In this document: one piece after another, positions 56,796 to 64,000 of the stretch
Layout: every line of letters begins with the position of its first letter
How positions within the stretch are numbered: the first letter of the stretch is position 1
Origin: Geothrix fuzhouensis
GTDB taxonomy: Bacteria; Acidobacteriota; Holophagae; Holophagales; Holophagaceae
Direction of reading: 5' to 3'
Assembly: GCF_024609325.1 (NCBI RefSeq)
Contig: NZ_JANHMQ010000001.1
Span: 1,488,001-1,552,000, forward strand
DNA: 64,000 bases
Notes under the pieces: generated by a model
What the model was told of the DNA's origin: nothing
Database searches by the model: none
Seen by the model: the letters and a program-made list of their open reading frames with translations, nothing else
Made by a program: the position numbers and the translations under genes

Positions 56796-57631
56796 GCTCT
56801 CTTGAACCGGCGCGCCAGGGGTTGGATCAGGGCGCGGCGGACCCACCGGCGGAGCCGGGGCGATCGCTCGATCCACCGGGCCAGCGGCGGGGAGATCCGG
56901 TAGTAGGCGTCCACGGCGAACCGGCCGAAGCGACGTCTCAGCAGCCGTTCGTCCCGGAAGCCCCGCAGAACCTCGACCTCCCAGGCATCCGGGGATCCGC
57001 AGGCGGCGGTGGCGATGAAGCAGCCCCCCTTCTTGAGCGGAAAGGCGACCAGGCTGGCCTTCCCGCGCTGGTGCAGGAGGACCTTGCTGCAGGCCGGGGA
57101 CATCCGGACCCGCTGTAGGCCCTCCCGGCGCTGGGCCGCGATCGGGTCACCCACGGGGTTCCCGCTCCAGTCCAAGTCCCCGATCACCCAGAGGTCCGCC
57201 AGGGAGACCGGCTTGTACCCGTTTTCGAACCGGGGCAGAACTTCCTCCCACGTGCCGAAGGTCACTGGAGACCCCGTGAGCATGAAGGCTCCGTGGTCCA
57301 GTTGCGCCCCGGCCTCGCCGTTGCCGTCGCAGGCCAGGTATAGGACCCCCCCCTTGCGCCCTTGAAGCCGGGCCTCGATCAGGGGCAGGATCCCGAAGAA
57401 GGCCACCACATGCTTCCGGGCCCGCTCATCCAGTTCCAGGACCAGTTCGAGGTTCTTACTCTCCCGTTGGGCGGTCCACTGTGCCATGAGGGACCGGAGT
57501 GCCGCCACTTCTTCGGGCAGGAGGGTTTCGATCCGATGGCCGCGTGAATCCGCGTACTCGGCCATCTGGAAGCGCTCCTGGATGGATTCCAGGAACTGCG
57601 TGGTCGCCCGTTCGATGCCTTCATCACTCAT
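56792..57631 (-). CDS. CFI-box C-terminal protein
   Basis: 279 aa. The C-terminal 75 residues begin CFIATAACGS (C204) and continue with EVEVLRGFRDERLL and YYRISPPLARWI, the CFI-box-CTERM pattern; function unknown. The N-terminal 200 residues have no family I recognise. ATG 57631 is preferred over 57643. It heads towards the kinase gene and follows the PrcB-like and membrane genes on the same strand with short spacing. Confidence 0.75.
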   Translation of the reverse strand: MSDEGIERATTQFLESIQERFQMAEYADSRGHRIETLLPEEVAALRSLMAQWTAQRESKNLELVLELDERARKHVVAFFGILPLIEARLQGRKGGVLYLACDGNGEAGAQLDHGAFMLTGSPVTFGTWEEVLPRFENGYKPVSLADLWVIGDLDWSGNPVGDPIAAQRREGLQRVRMSPACSKVLLHQRGKASLVAFPLKKGGCFIATAACGSPDAWEVEVLRGFRDERLLRRRFGRFAVDAYYRISPPLARWIERSPRLRRWVRRALIQPLARRFKRA

Positions 57632-57655
57632 GGGACCTTTCATCTGGGCTGGGCC

Positions 57656-58093
57656 TCATGGCTCCGCACGCACCACCTTCACGGTGCCCTTGGGCCTCAT
57701 CAGAACCTTCACCTTCCAGGGTTGGGCGAAGGCCTGGGTGACGAAGGCATCGGGGGCTGGCGGCCGCACCCGCCAACGAACAAGGAGGTCGTCCCCCTGG
57801 GGCACGGCGTTCAGGAATTCGAGGGTGAAACCACCCGTGGGGCGCCGCCCCGCGAAAGCCACCACGGCACAGCAGCGGGTGAAGTCCAGGGGCGGGGCCG
57901 ACTGGTCCAGGCGACGCCAGAGCCGGTTCCACTGCGCCGTGTTGGTCACAACCTCGGCGCTGGTCTCGGAGTCACCGTGGTACCGTCCCCGCCACTCCTG
58001 GTCCTCCACCCCCTGGGCCATGCCCGCAGCCAAGCGGACAGGCGAGGTGCCCAGCAAAAAGCAAAGGGACAGCACGAACAGTTGCGCGTTCAT
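57656..58093 (-). CDS. Secreted PrcB-C-like protein
   Basis: 145 aa with a signal peptide (1-24). The remainder fits the PrcB C-terminal-type domain: WRGRYHGDSE, CCAVVAFAGRRPTGGFTLEF and a closing PWKVKVLMRP. Proteins of this type are often secreted and of unknown function. It overlaps the upstream membrane protein gene by ATGA. Confidence 0.7.
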   Translation of the reverse strand: MNAQLFVLSLCFLLGTSPVRLAAGMAQGVEDQEWRGRYHGDSETSAEVVTNTAQWNRLWRRLDQSAPPLDFTRCCAVVAFAGRRPTGGFTLEFLNAVPQGDDLLVRWRVRPPAPDAFVTQAFAQPWKVKVLMRPKGTVKVVRAEP

Positions 58094-58743
58094 GGGCCTC
58101 TCCGGGAGTCAGGGATCTCCACCGGTGGCGCGGGGGCGATGCGACCCAGGAGCGCCAGGACGAGGAACACAACCAGGGGAAGGAGGATCCCAGCGTCGAC
58201 GCCCCAGGGATCAGGGCCCAGGATTCCGATGATGCCGCCGAAAAACGCCCCCAGAGAGGCCAGCGCGAATCGCCTGAAGCCAGGCCAGAACCGGGTCTTC
58301 CCCAGGTGGAGGTAGAGGGCGGTGCCGAGGAGGCCGGCCAGCACGCCGGTCACCGCCGCGGCGAGGTTCTCCCCGTGTGCCCCCACGCGGTGGTTGGCGG
58401 CCAGGGCGGAAGCGATGATGGCACCGATGGACCCGAAGAGGGCGAAGCGCAGAAGATGGCCGATCGCGCACGCCAAGCGTTCCGACCAACCCTGGACCGG
58501 CCGGTCGGACGGCTGCTGGAGCCAGTCCACCGCCAGCAGGAGCAGGATCCCGGCCAGGACCGTGCCTCCCAGGATCAGGAGGCCGAGCATCGCCCCTTTC
58601 CACTGGCCGTGGAGAAGCCGGGGCAGCACCACCGCCAGGGCCAGAAAGACCAGCGTCGCCAGAAGGAACAGGTCATGCCGCACGAACCCCGCCCGGCGGC
58701 CGGGCCGGGGGATCGGGCAGGCAGAAAAGGTCCTGTTCTCCAT
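58090..58743 (-). CDS. Multi-pass membrane protein of unknown function
   Basis: 217 aa with five or six hydrophobic segments (about 27-45, 53-72, 95-115, 128-147, 160-178, 185-205). No family recognised. The 3' end overlaps the PrcB-like gene (ATGA), so it begins an operon of membrane protein, PrcB-like and CFI-box proteins. Divergent from the zinc-ribbon membrane protein at 58879. Confidence 0.7.
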   Translation of the reverse strand: MENRTFSACPIPRPGRRAGFVRHDLFLLATLVFLALAVVLPRLLHGQWKGAMLGLLILGGTVLAGILLLLAVDWLQQPSDRPVQGWSERLACAIGHLLRFALFGSIGAIIASALAANHRVGAHGENLAAAVTGVLAGLLGTALYLHLGKTRFWPGFRRFALASLGAFFGGIIGILGPDPWGVDAGILLPLVVFLVLALLGRIAPAPPVEIPDSRRGP

Positions 58744-58878
58744 CGGGCATCCAGGCAGGGGGGTCGCCCCAGGATCGCAGTCCCAACACCTTCGTCAAGG
58801 CCATTGGGCTAGTTCGTGACTTGAATCGGGCCCGGATCATCCGATACTGCCCTCCAATCCAACCACCTGCGAGGACCC

Positions 58879-59514
58879 ATGCCGCGAAACTGGACGCGCA
58901 TCGTCATGAAGGGGAAGGCTCAGGTGATCCCTGCGGTCTGCCCCAACTGCCTTGGTCCGGCGGACCTGAAAATCCGCTACGGCTACAAGGGCCTCGAGGG
59001 TTGGGTGACCCGTACCACCTACTATCAGACCTTCACCTACTGCGGGACCTGCCGTCCCCAGGCCGCCTCGGGGGCGACCCTGCGGCGCTGGGGGTACGTC
59101 GGGGTGGTCCTCGGATTCATCGCCACCATCGCGGCCTCGGTCGCCCTGTCCGATGTCCTGCGGGACCCGGTGACAGGTGTCTGCACCAGCCTCATGGCCA
59201 ACCTCGCCATCGCCGGGGGTGCGGTGGTCGGGCTGGGGGTCGCAGTACTCACCTATCTGGCGGCCCGCTACCTCAAGCGCCGGCGCCACCCGCTCCAGCC
59301 GAGTCAGGCGGTCTGGGGGCAGGCTGCCTTCTACACCGGCAGCGGCCGGTGGGGCCTCGACGCAGGCACCTCCGTCTACGTCGCGGCCCAGCCGCAGTGG
59401 ATCGCCGCCCTCGCCCACGCCAATCCCGAGCAGGTGGACGAGGCGACCTACCAGGGCCTGACCGGGACAGCCCGGCCTTCGGCAATGCCCGAGCGCCCGT
59501 TTGGTCCTGCCTGA
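58879..59514 (+). CDS. Zinc-ribbon membrane protein
   Basis: 211 aa. A four-cysteine module (C21, C24, C55, C58) is followed by two membrane helices (about 69-90, 105-128) and a polar C-terminus. No family recognised. The stop overlaps the next start by one base (TGATG), so the two are coupled. Confidence 0.7.
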   Translation: MPRNWTRIVMKGKAQVIPAVCPNCLGPADLKIRYGYKGLEGWVTRTTYYQTFTYCGTCRPQAASGATLRRWGYVGVVLGFIATIAASVALSDVLRDPVTGVCTSLMANLAIAGGAVVGLGVAVLTYLAARYLKRRRHPLQPSQAVWGQAAFYTGSGRWGLDAGTSVYVAAQPQWIAALAHANPEQVDEATYQGLTGTARPSAMPERPFGPA

Positions 59515-60233
59515 TGCGGGTCCGGTTGGAGGATCTGCCGCCCGATCGTCTGGACCGCCTCCGGCGGATCGTCCAGGCGCGGGGTCTGGGCGAGGGAACG
59601 CTTTATCGAACCGATGGCAGGCGATGGCTGCCCGTCATGGGGGTGCTCTGCCTCGGCCTCGGCCTCGCCTCCGCCTGGATTCTGATGGCGGACTTCCAGG
59701 ACTGGCCTCGCCCGGCGGATGCCTACGTGCCCTGGGTGGGACTCCTGGGCCTGGTCTACGGTCCCTTGGCCCTGGTGGAGTACGTCCGGGTCCTCCGGGC
59801 CGAGTTCCCGCCCTTTCTCCTGCTGACCCCCTTCAATCTGGTGAAGGGCCGGGGCAGCCACCGCCCCCTCGACATCTACCGTCTTCCCGAGGCCCGCGCC
59901 TTCCAGCGGGTGCAGGAGTACTCGGGGACGAAATGGACGGGTCAGGCCTACGAATTCGACTTCGATGCCAAGGAGCGGTTCCGCTTCATCCTGCAACGGA
60001 AGGAGGAGATCGCGACCGCCGACCGTGCCCTGGCCCTAGCCCAGGCCGCAGGTCGCGGCGAGCCGCTCCCCGACCTCCCCATCTGCCGGGCCGGGGATGT
60101 CGGCCCGGGGTACGTCAGGCCCGATGGCAAACCGGGGGCCGTGGAGAAGTTCTTCGATCCCGCCTCCGAGACCTGGCTGGTCGTCCTCGGCTTCCTCTGC
60201 CTTGGGTTCATTCCCTACGCCATCTTCCGGTGA
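59514..60233 (+). CDS. Membrane protein of unknown function
   Basis: 239 aa. Two hydrophobic segments near 41-60 and 71-92, a soluble middle (DIYRLPEARAFQRVQEY and similar, helical) and a C-terminal helix (221-238). No family recognised. Translationally coupled to the zinc-ribbon membrane protein. Confidence 0.65.
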   Translation: MRVRLEDLPPDRLDRLRRIVQARGLGEGTLYRTDGRRWLPVMGVLCLGLGLASAWILMADFQDWPRPADAYVPWVGLLGLVYGPLALVEYVRVLRAEFPPFLLLTPFNLVKGRGSHRPLDIYRLPEARAFQRVQEYSGTKWTGQAYEFDFDAKERFRFILQRKEEIATADRALALAQAAGRGEPLPDLPICRAGDVGPGYVRPDGKPGAVEKFFDPASETWLVVLGFLCLGFIPYAIFR

Positions 60234-60307
60234 GCCTGCGCCGGGGACCGGCTTCGTGAGCCCCACGTCGGATCGGAACTGTCCCTGCTTCCACCCCTGG
60301 CCGACCG

Positions 60308-61312
60308 TCAGTTCGCTTCCTGCTCGTGGTAGTGGGCCAGCAGCTCGGCGGGGGTGACCGTGGCCGTGCCCACTTTGGCGACGACCAGGCCCGCGGCGGC
60401 ATTGGCCAGCATGGCGGCTTCCCGCCAGTCCGCACCGGCGGCGATGGCGGCGCTGAAGGCGGCGATGACGGTATCGCCAGCGCCGCTCACGTCGAAGACC
60501 TCGCGGGCCTCGGTGGGCACCATCCAGGGCGCCCGGTGGTCGCCGTCCGGCGCGAAGAGCGCCATGCCGCGCTCGCTGCGGGTCACCAGCAGGCCCTGCA
60601 GGCCCAGCTCGGCCACCAGCGCCCCCCCGGCCTCGGCCACCTCCATATCCGACTTGGCGGCGCGGTGGGTCAGCTCTGACGTTTCCTTCGTGTTGGGCGT
60701 CATGAGCGTCGCGCCCCGATAGAGGGCTTTGTGCGCCGGCTTGGGATCCACGATCCAGGGCAGGCCCTTGGCCGCGCAGAGCTCCCGCACCGCCGCCATG
60801 ATCGGTTCGTTCACCGTGCCCTTGGCATAGTCGGAGACGATCAGGGCCGAGGCCTCGCCCAGGGCGCGCTCCAGGCGGTCCTTCAGGCCCATCAGCACGG
60901 CGGCCTCCGGCGGCCCGGCCTCCTCGCGGTCGATGCGCAGCATCTGCTGCTGCTGGCCGATGACGCGGGTCTTGATGATGGTGGGGCGCGAGGGATCCAG
61001 CACCAGCCCGGAGATGGAGATGCCCAGGCGGCCCAGCAGGCCCAGCAGCCGGTCGCCCGCGGTGTCCTTCTGGAGCGTGCCGATGAGCAAGGGCTCGGCC
61101 CCCAGGGCCTTGAGGTTGGCCGCCACGTTGGCCGCCCCGCCCAGCACCGCCTGCTCACGCACCACCCGCACGATGGGCACGGGCGCCTCGGGCGAGATGC
61201 GGCTCACTTCGCCGAAGAGGTACTCGTCCAACATCACGTCGCCCAGCACGGCCACCTTGCAGCCATCCACGCGCCGGAGCAGCGACTCAGCCTGGGCGCG
61301 GTCAAGCCTCAC
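60308..61312 (-). CDS. hldA: D-glycero-beta-D-manno-heptose-7-phosphate kinase
   Basis: 334 aa PfkB-family kinase of LPS inner-core heptose synthesis. LGDVMLDEYLFGEVSRISPE, then APVPIV, is the HldE/RfaE1 hallmark; GGAANVAANLKALG and the anion hole/base in VSGAGDTVIAAF (D280) follow. It has no adenylyltransferase half, so a separate HldC-type gene is expected. The GTG start at 61312 overlaps the Trm112-like stop as GTGA. Presence of this gene supports an LPS-bearing outer membrane. Confidence 0.93.
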   Translation of the reverse strand: MRLDRAQAESLLRRVDGCKVAVLGDVMLDEYLFGEVSRISPEAPVPIVRVVREQAVLGGAANVAANLKALGAEPLLIGTLQKDTAGDRLLGLLGRLGISISGLVLDPSRPTIIKTRVIGQQQQMLRIDREEAGPPEAAVLMGLKDRLERALGEASALIVSDYAKGTVNEPIMAAVRELCAAKGLPWIVDPKPAHKALYRGATLMTPNTKETSELTHRAAKSDMEVAEAGGALVAELGLQGLLVTRSERGMALFAPDGDHRAPWMVPTEAREVFDVSGAGDTVIAAFSAAIAAGADWREAAMLANAAAGLVVAKVGTATVTPAELLAHYHEQEAN

Positions 61313-61476
61313 AGGTCCACCTGCTTCGCCTGATCCACCAGCATCACGGGAATGCCGTCCTCGATGGGGTAGAGCAGGCCGCACCTCTGGCAGTGCAGAC
61401 CCTCGGCCTTCTCCACCAGGTCGCCGTGGCAGGCCGGGCAGCAGAGGATCTCGAGGAGGCGCGGATCGAGCGGCAT
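61309..61476 (-). CDS. Trm112-like (UPF0434) zinc-ribbon protein
   Basis: 55 aa. LLEILCCPACHGDL and LHCQRCGLLYPIEDGIPVML are the family core with two CxxC pairs (C13-x2-C16 and C29-x2-C32). Trm112-like proteins are often next to lipid A or LPS genes and here the neighbour is hldA. The GTGA overlap with hldA supports it as a real gene. Confidence 0.9.
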   Translation of the reverse strand: MPLDPRLLEILCCPACHGDLVEKAEGLHCQRCGLLYPIEDGIPVMLVDQAKQVDL

Positions 61477-61544
61477 GGGATCAGCTTATCGGAATTGGCC
61501 CCAGGGGGTGACCGTCCGCCCGAACACCACGCTGAGGCCTGGGA

Positions 61545-62942
61545 TCAGCGGAAGAACACGAATGTCTCGATGAGGAACAGCGGCAGCAGCACCGCCGCCG
61601 ACCAGCCCATGTAGGCGAGGAAGGTCGGCATCTCCAGGCCGCTGTGCTCGGCGATGGCCTTCACCATGAAGTTGGGCCCGTTGCCAATGTAGGTATTGGC
61701 GCCCATGAACACCGATCCACAGGCCACGGCCTTCAGCAGCGCTGGAGAGGTCTGGGCCAGGGCTCCGAGGGAGGCGCCGCCCCCTCCTGCCATCACGCCT
61801 GCTTTGGCAGCGGCGAGCGAGGCGAAGGTGAGGTAGGTTGGGGCGTTGTCCAGGACGCTGCTCAGGAGCCCGCTCACCCAGAAGAAGTGCCAGGGCCGGT
61901 CCAGGGGAAGGAGGGCCGCGTGGGCCCGCAGGAGGTCCAGGGCGGGGAGCATGGCGCCGAAGATCCCCAGAAAGAGCCCCGCCACCTCGCCAAGGGGCTC
62001 AAAGCTGAAGTGGTTCCGCCGGAAGGGCACTTCGCCGGCAGGGTGGGCCTTTCTCGCAAGGGCCAAGGCCACAATGCCCCCCAGCGCAAGGATCTGGGCG
62101 ACCTTGCATAGGGCCTCCGCCCGCGCGTCGCCCCAGCCCGGCCGCAGGGCGGGGAGGAGCAGCTGGCCCGCCCCCAGCACCACGGCGAGAATGCCCAAGA
62201 GGAGCCCCACATTCACCCAACCCTGGATGTGGAGGGGCCGCTCCGCCTGCCGGAGGTCCTCCACCAGGGCATGCTTGGTCTCCATCTCCTCCCGGTGAAA
62301 GACGATCTCGTCCAGGAAATGGAAGATGGTGAGCAGGAGGGCCTGAAGCAGCGCCCACTGGGGCAGCAGGCCCAGGGTCCAGGCGAAGGGCACGCCTTTG
62401 AGAAAGCCCAGGTAGAGCGGTGGATCCCCCAGGGGCGTCAGCAGCCCGCCGGTGTTCGACACGACGAAGATGAAGAAGACCACGACGTGGGTCTTGTGGC
62501 GTCGCCGGCGGTTGGCGTGGAGCAGCGGGCGGATCAGGACCATGCTGGCTCCCGTGGTGCCCATCACGTTCGCCAGCAGGGCGCCCACAGCGAGGAAGAC
62601 CGTGTTCAGCCAGGGCAACCCGGAGAATGCCCCCGAGAGGTGGATGCCGCCGCTCACCACGTAGAGCGAGGCCAGCAGAGCCATGAAGGCCAGATAGTCC
62701 AGGAGGGTTTCCAGCAGCCGCGCTGGATCTCCCGCCACGGAGAAGTGGAAGCCGACGCCCACCAGGCCACAGACCGCGGCCAGTACCCACTTGTTCCGCA
62801 GGTGCGCCCACCAGCCGGAGAGCTTCGGAACCAGTGGAAAGCAGGCGATGGCCGCGAGGAGGAGGAGGAAGGGCGCGAATCCAGCCGCGGAAGACCAGGG
62901 CCCGAGACCTTGAAAGGCTTCCAGCCCTGTTCCACCGGCCAT
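61545..62942 (-). CDS. NhaD/ArsB-type sodium:proton antiporter
   Basis: 465 aa with about a dozen hydrophobic helices. SNTGGLLTPLGDPP and ANTYIGNGPNFMVKAIAE are conserved blocks of ion-transporter superfamily members annotated as sodium:proton antiporters. ATG 62942 follows GGAG by 7 nt; the upstream GTG at 62960 is less likely. Ion specificity cannot be read from sequence. Co-directional with the TorF-like porin gene, 28 nt away. Confidence 0.82.
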   Translation of the reverse strand: MAGGTGLEAFQGLGPWSSAAGFAPFLLLLAAIACFPLVPKLSGWWAHLRNKWVLAAVCGLVGVGFHFSVAGDPARLLETLLDYLAFMALLASLYVVSGGIHLSGAFSGLPWLNTVFLAVGALLANVMGTTGASMVLIRPLLHANRRRRHKTHVVVFFIFVVSNTGGLLTPLGDPPLYLGFLKGVPFAWTLGLLPQWALLQALLLTIFHFLDEIVFHREEMETKHALVEDLRQAERPLHIQGWVNVGLLLGILAVVLGAGQLLLPALRPGWGDARAEALCKVAQILALGGIVALALARKAHPAGEVPFRRNHFSFEPLGEVAGLFLGIFGAMLPALDLLRAHAALLPLDRPWHFFWVSGLLSSVLDNAPTYLTFASLAAAKAGVMAGGGGASLGALAQTSPALLKAVACGSVFMGANTYIGNGPNFMVKAIAEHSGLEMPTFLAYMGWSAAVLLPLFLIETFVFFR

Positions 62943-62970
62943 TGATGTCTCCGGAAGCACGGCGCCCGAT

Positions 62971-63879
62971 TCAGAAGCTCTTCGTGATGGTGAAGGTCAC
63001 GGTGCTCTTTCCGATGTTCCGTCCCATGACGTTCTCGTAGATGGTGAGGTCGTGGTCGGCGGCGCGGGATTTGGCGTCCGTATCGGTGGCGGCCAGGGTG
63101 AGGACGTAGCCCTTGATCTCCTTGGCGATGCCGAGCTTGTAGTCCGAGTAGCTGAACAGCGCGTTGTCTCCGGTCACGTAGCTTCCGTTGAAGAAATAGC
63201 CTGGGTTCGCCTTGGTTGCGTAGGCCGTCCTGCCTCCATGCGCCAGCACAGTCCATCCACTTCCACCAAGAGGGATCGCCAGGGTGAGATCGGCATAGCT
63301 CGTCCCACCGGAGTTGTTGACGCCGAACGTGTTCGCGCTGATGACCTGCGAGTACTTCAGGGTGGCCCAGGCGTAACTCAGGCCCAGGTAGGCCTCGGTG
63401 GTGGCGGGGTTCCGATAGGCGCCGAGGTTGTCGTAGGTGCCCGGGTAGAGGTAGCGGAAGAGGCCCACGTCCAGGGTCCAGTCCTTGGCGAAGCCCCACT
63501 TGTAGCCACCGAACAGATCCAGTTCCACCGCCGCGGAATTCACCTTGCCCGGCTCGTAGAGGGGCGCCCCCACCGCGGCCGGTGACCCCAGGCCAGTCGG
63601 GGCGCTGGCGACCCCTGCGTTCTGGTCCGTGAACCAGGAGATGTTGCTGAAGCTCGTGCTGAGGTAGAACCCGGATGGATGGACCAGGTCCAGTTCCGCC
63701 TGGACCGTGGGCTTCCCATCGGTCTGGGTGAGCCCGCGGAAGATGTATTGGGAGCCGATGGTGGCCGAACCGCCCAGGGTGAAGCCCAGGAGCGCGGGCG
63801 GAGGGGGAGTGGCGGGGCTCTGGGCGGCGAGGTCCAGAGCGAGGGCCACCCCCATGGCAAGGGGTTTGAGCAGAGACAT
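62971..63879 (-). CDS. TorF-like putative porin (TIGR02001 family)
   Basis: 302 aa with a signal peptide (1-20). The mature protein begins with a barrel-like strand containing GSQYIFRGLTQTDGKP, the family signature, followed by alternating strands and a C-terminal aromatic (ITKSF), as in outer-membrane beta-barrels. ATG 63879 has AGGAG 7 nt upstream. Function unproven; a porin role is inferred. Confidence 0.85.
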   Translation of the reverse strand: MSLLKPLAMGVALALDLAAQSPATPPPPALLGFTLGGSATIGSQYIFRGLTQTDGKPTVQAELDLVHPSGFYLSTSFSNISWFTDQNAGVASAPTGLGSPAAVGAPLYEPGKVNSAAVELDLFGGYKWGFAKDWTLDVGLFRYLYPGTYDNLGAYRNPATTEAYLGLSYAWATLKYSQVISANTFGVNNSGGTSYADLTLAIPLGGSGWTVLAHGGRTAYATKANPGYFFNGSYVTGDNALFSYSDYKLGIAKEIKGYVLTLAATDTDAKSRAADHDLTIYENVMGRNIGKSTVTFTITKSF

Positions 63880-64000
63880 GTGGGGACTCCTGGGAGGAGG
63901 CGATGGAGGCGAGGGCAGAGGCTCCCCCACCCGCGGCCGGCATCGCCGCGGGTGGGCCCCCCTGCCCGGTTGGGTTCAGTGGTGGCGGAGGGGTTCCGGG

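Overview
This is 64 kb of GC-rich, densely packed bacterial chromosome from a Gram-negative (diderm) organism: it carries BamA, a heptose kinase for LPS, a porin-like protein, TesA/YbbA/YbbP and AsmA-like and MsbA-like envelope genes. The mix of Gram-negative envelope genes with ClpC, AddAB-type recombination genes, a KirBac channel, a three-gene transhydrogenase and many genes typical of environmental bacteria suggests Acidobacteriota of the Holophagae/Geothrix type. That placement is an inference from gene content recalled from memory; the window has no rRNA to settle it.

Layout. 1-4.3 kb: bamA (5' end only) and clpC on the minus strand, divergent from purA. 4.36-4.56 kb: tRNA-Lys, tRNA-Glu and a terminator. 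4.56-4.88 kb: an atypical stretch with the 3' remnant of a minus-strand gene. 4.9-10.9 kb: an AddB/AddA-like helicase-nuclease pair. 11.0-20.9 kb: the most unusual region, with an exported S9D peptidase, a KAS III-like enzyme, a DUF3606 protein and a full-length lantibiotic dehydratase (LanB) on the minus strand. Divergent from LanB are a 52-codon candidate precursor peptide and a LytS/LytTR two-component pair. 21-28.4 kb: topoisomerase III (apparent CTG start), a DUF885-like metallopeptidase, and the conserved ybbP-ybbA/tesA arrangement. 28.6-36 kb: AsmA-like protein, MsbA-like exporter, HU, and a pair of secreted M16 peptidases. 36-43.3 kb: small proteins, a YXWGXW/proline-rich secreted protein, a HemY-like oxidase, an M50-like membrane protease and pntAA-pntAB-pntB. 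43.3-53.1 kb: housekeeping genes (nitroreductase, MBL hydrolase, exported MsrBA, cysE, plsC, cyclophilin, pilD, KirBac, mce, yecH-like, holB, tmk). 53.1-60.2 kb: poorly characterised proteins, including a zinc-ribbon/GYF-like protein, a kinase-TPR protein, a CFI-box protein, a PrcB-like protein and membrane proteins. 60.3-64 kb: hldA, a Trm112-like gene too short for usual ORF cut-offs, an NhaD/ArsB-type antiporter and a TorF-like porin.

The best candidate for an undescribed system is the locus at about 15.5-20.9 kb (possibly from 11 kb). The dehydratase keeps the residues of both the glutamylation and elimination steps. Across a shared divergent promoter region lies a small ORF whose N-terminus resembles the leader pattern of class I lanthipeptides and whose last ten residues are half threonine with no cysteine. 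No LanC cyclase, LanT transporter or subtilisin-like LanP is visible, so the product, if made, may be a linear dehydrobutyrine-rich peptide. The HK/RR pair lies directly downstream of the precursor, and a LytTR-type box lies upstream of it.

Many neighbouring genes overlap by 1-4 nt (ATGA, GTGA or TGATG), which was used to fix starts. No CRISPR array, insertion sequence or prophage was seen.
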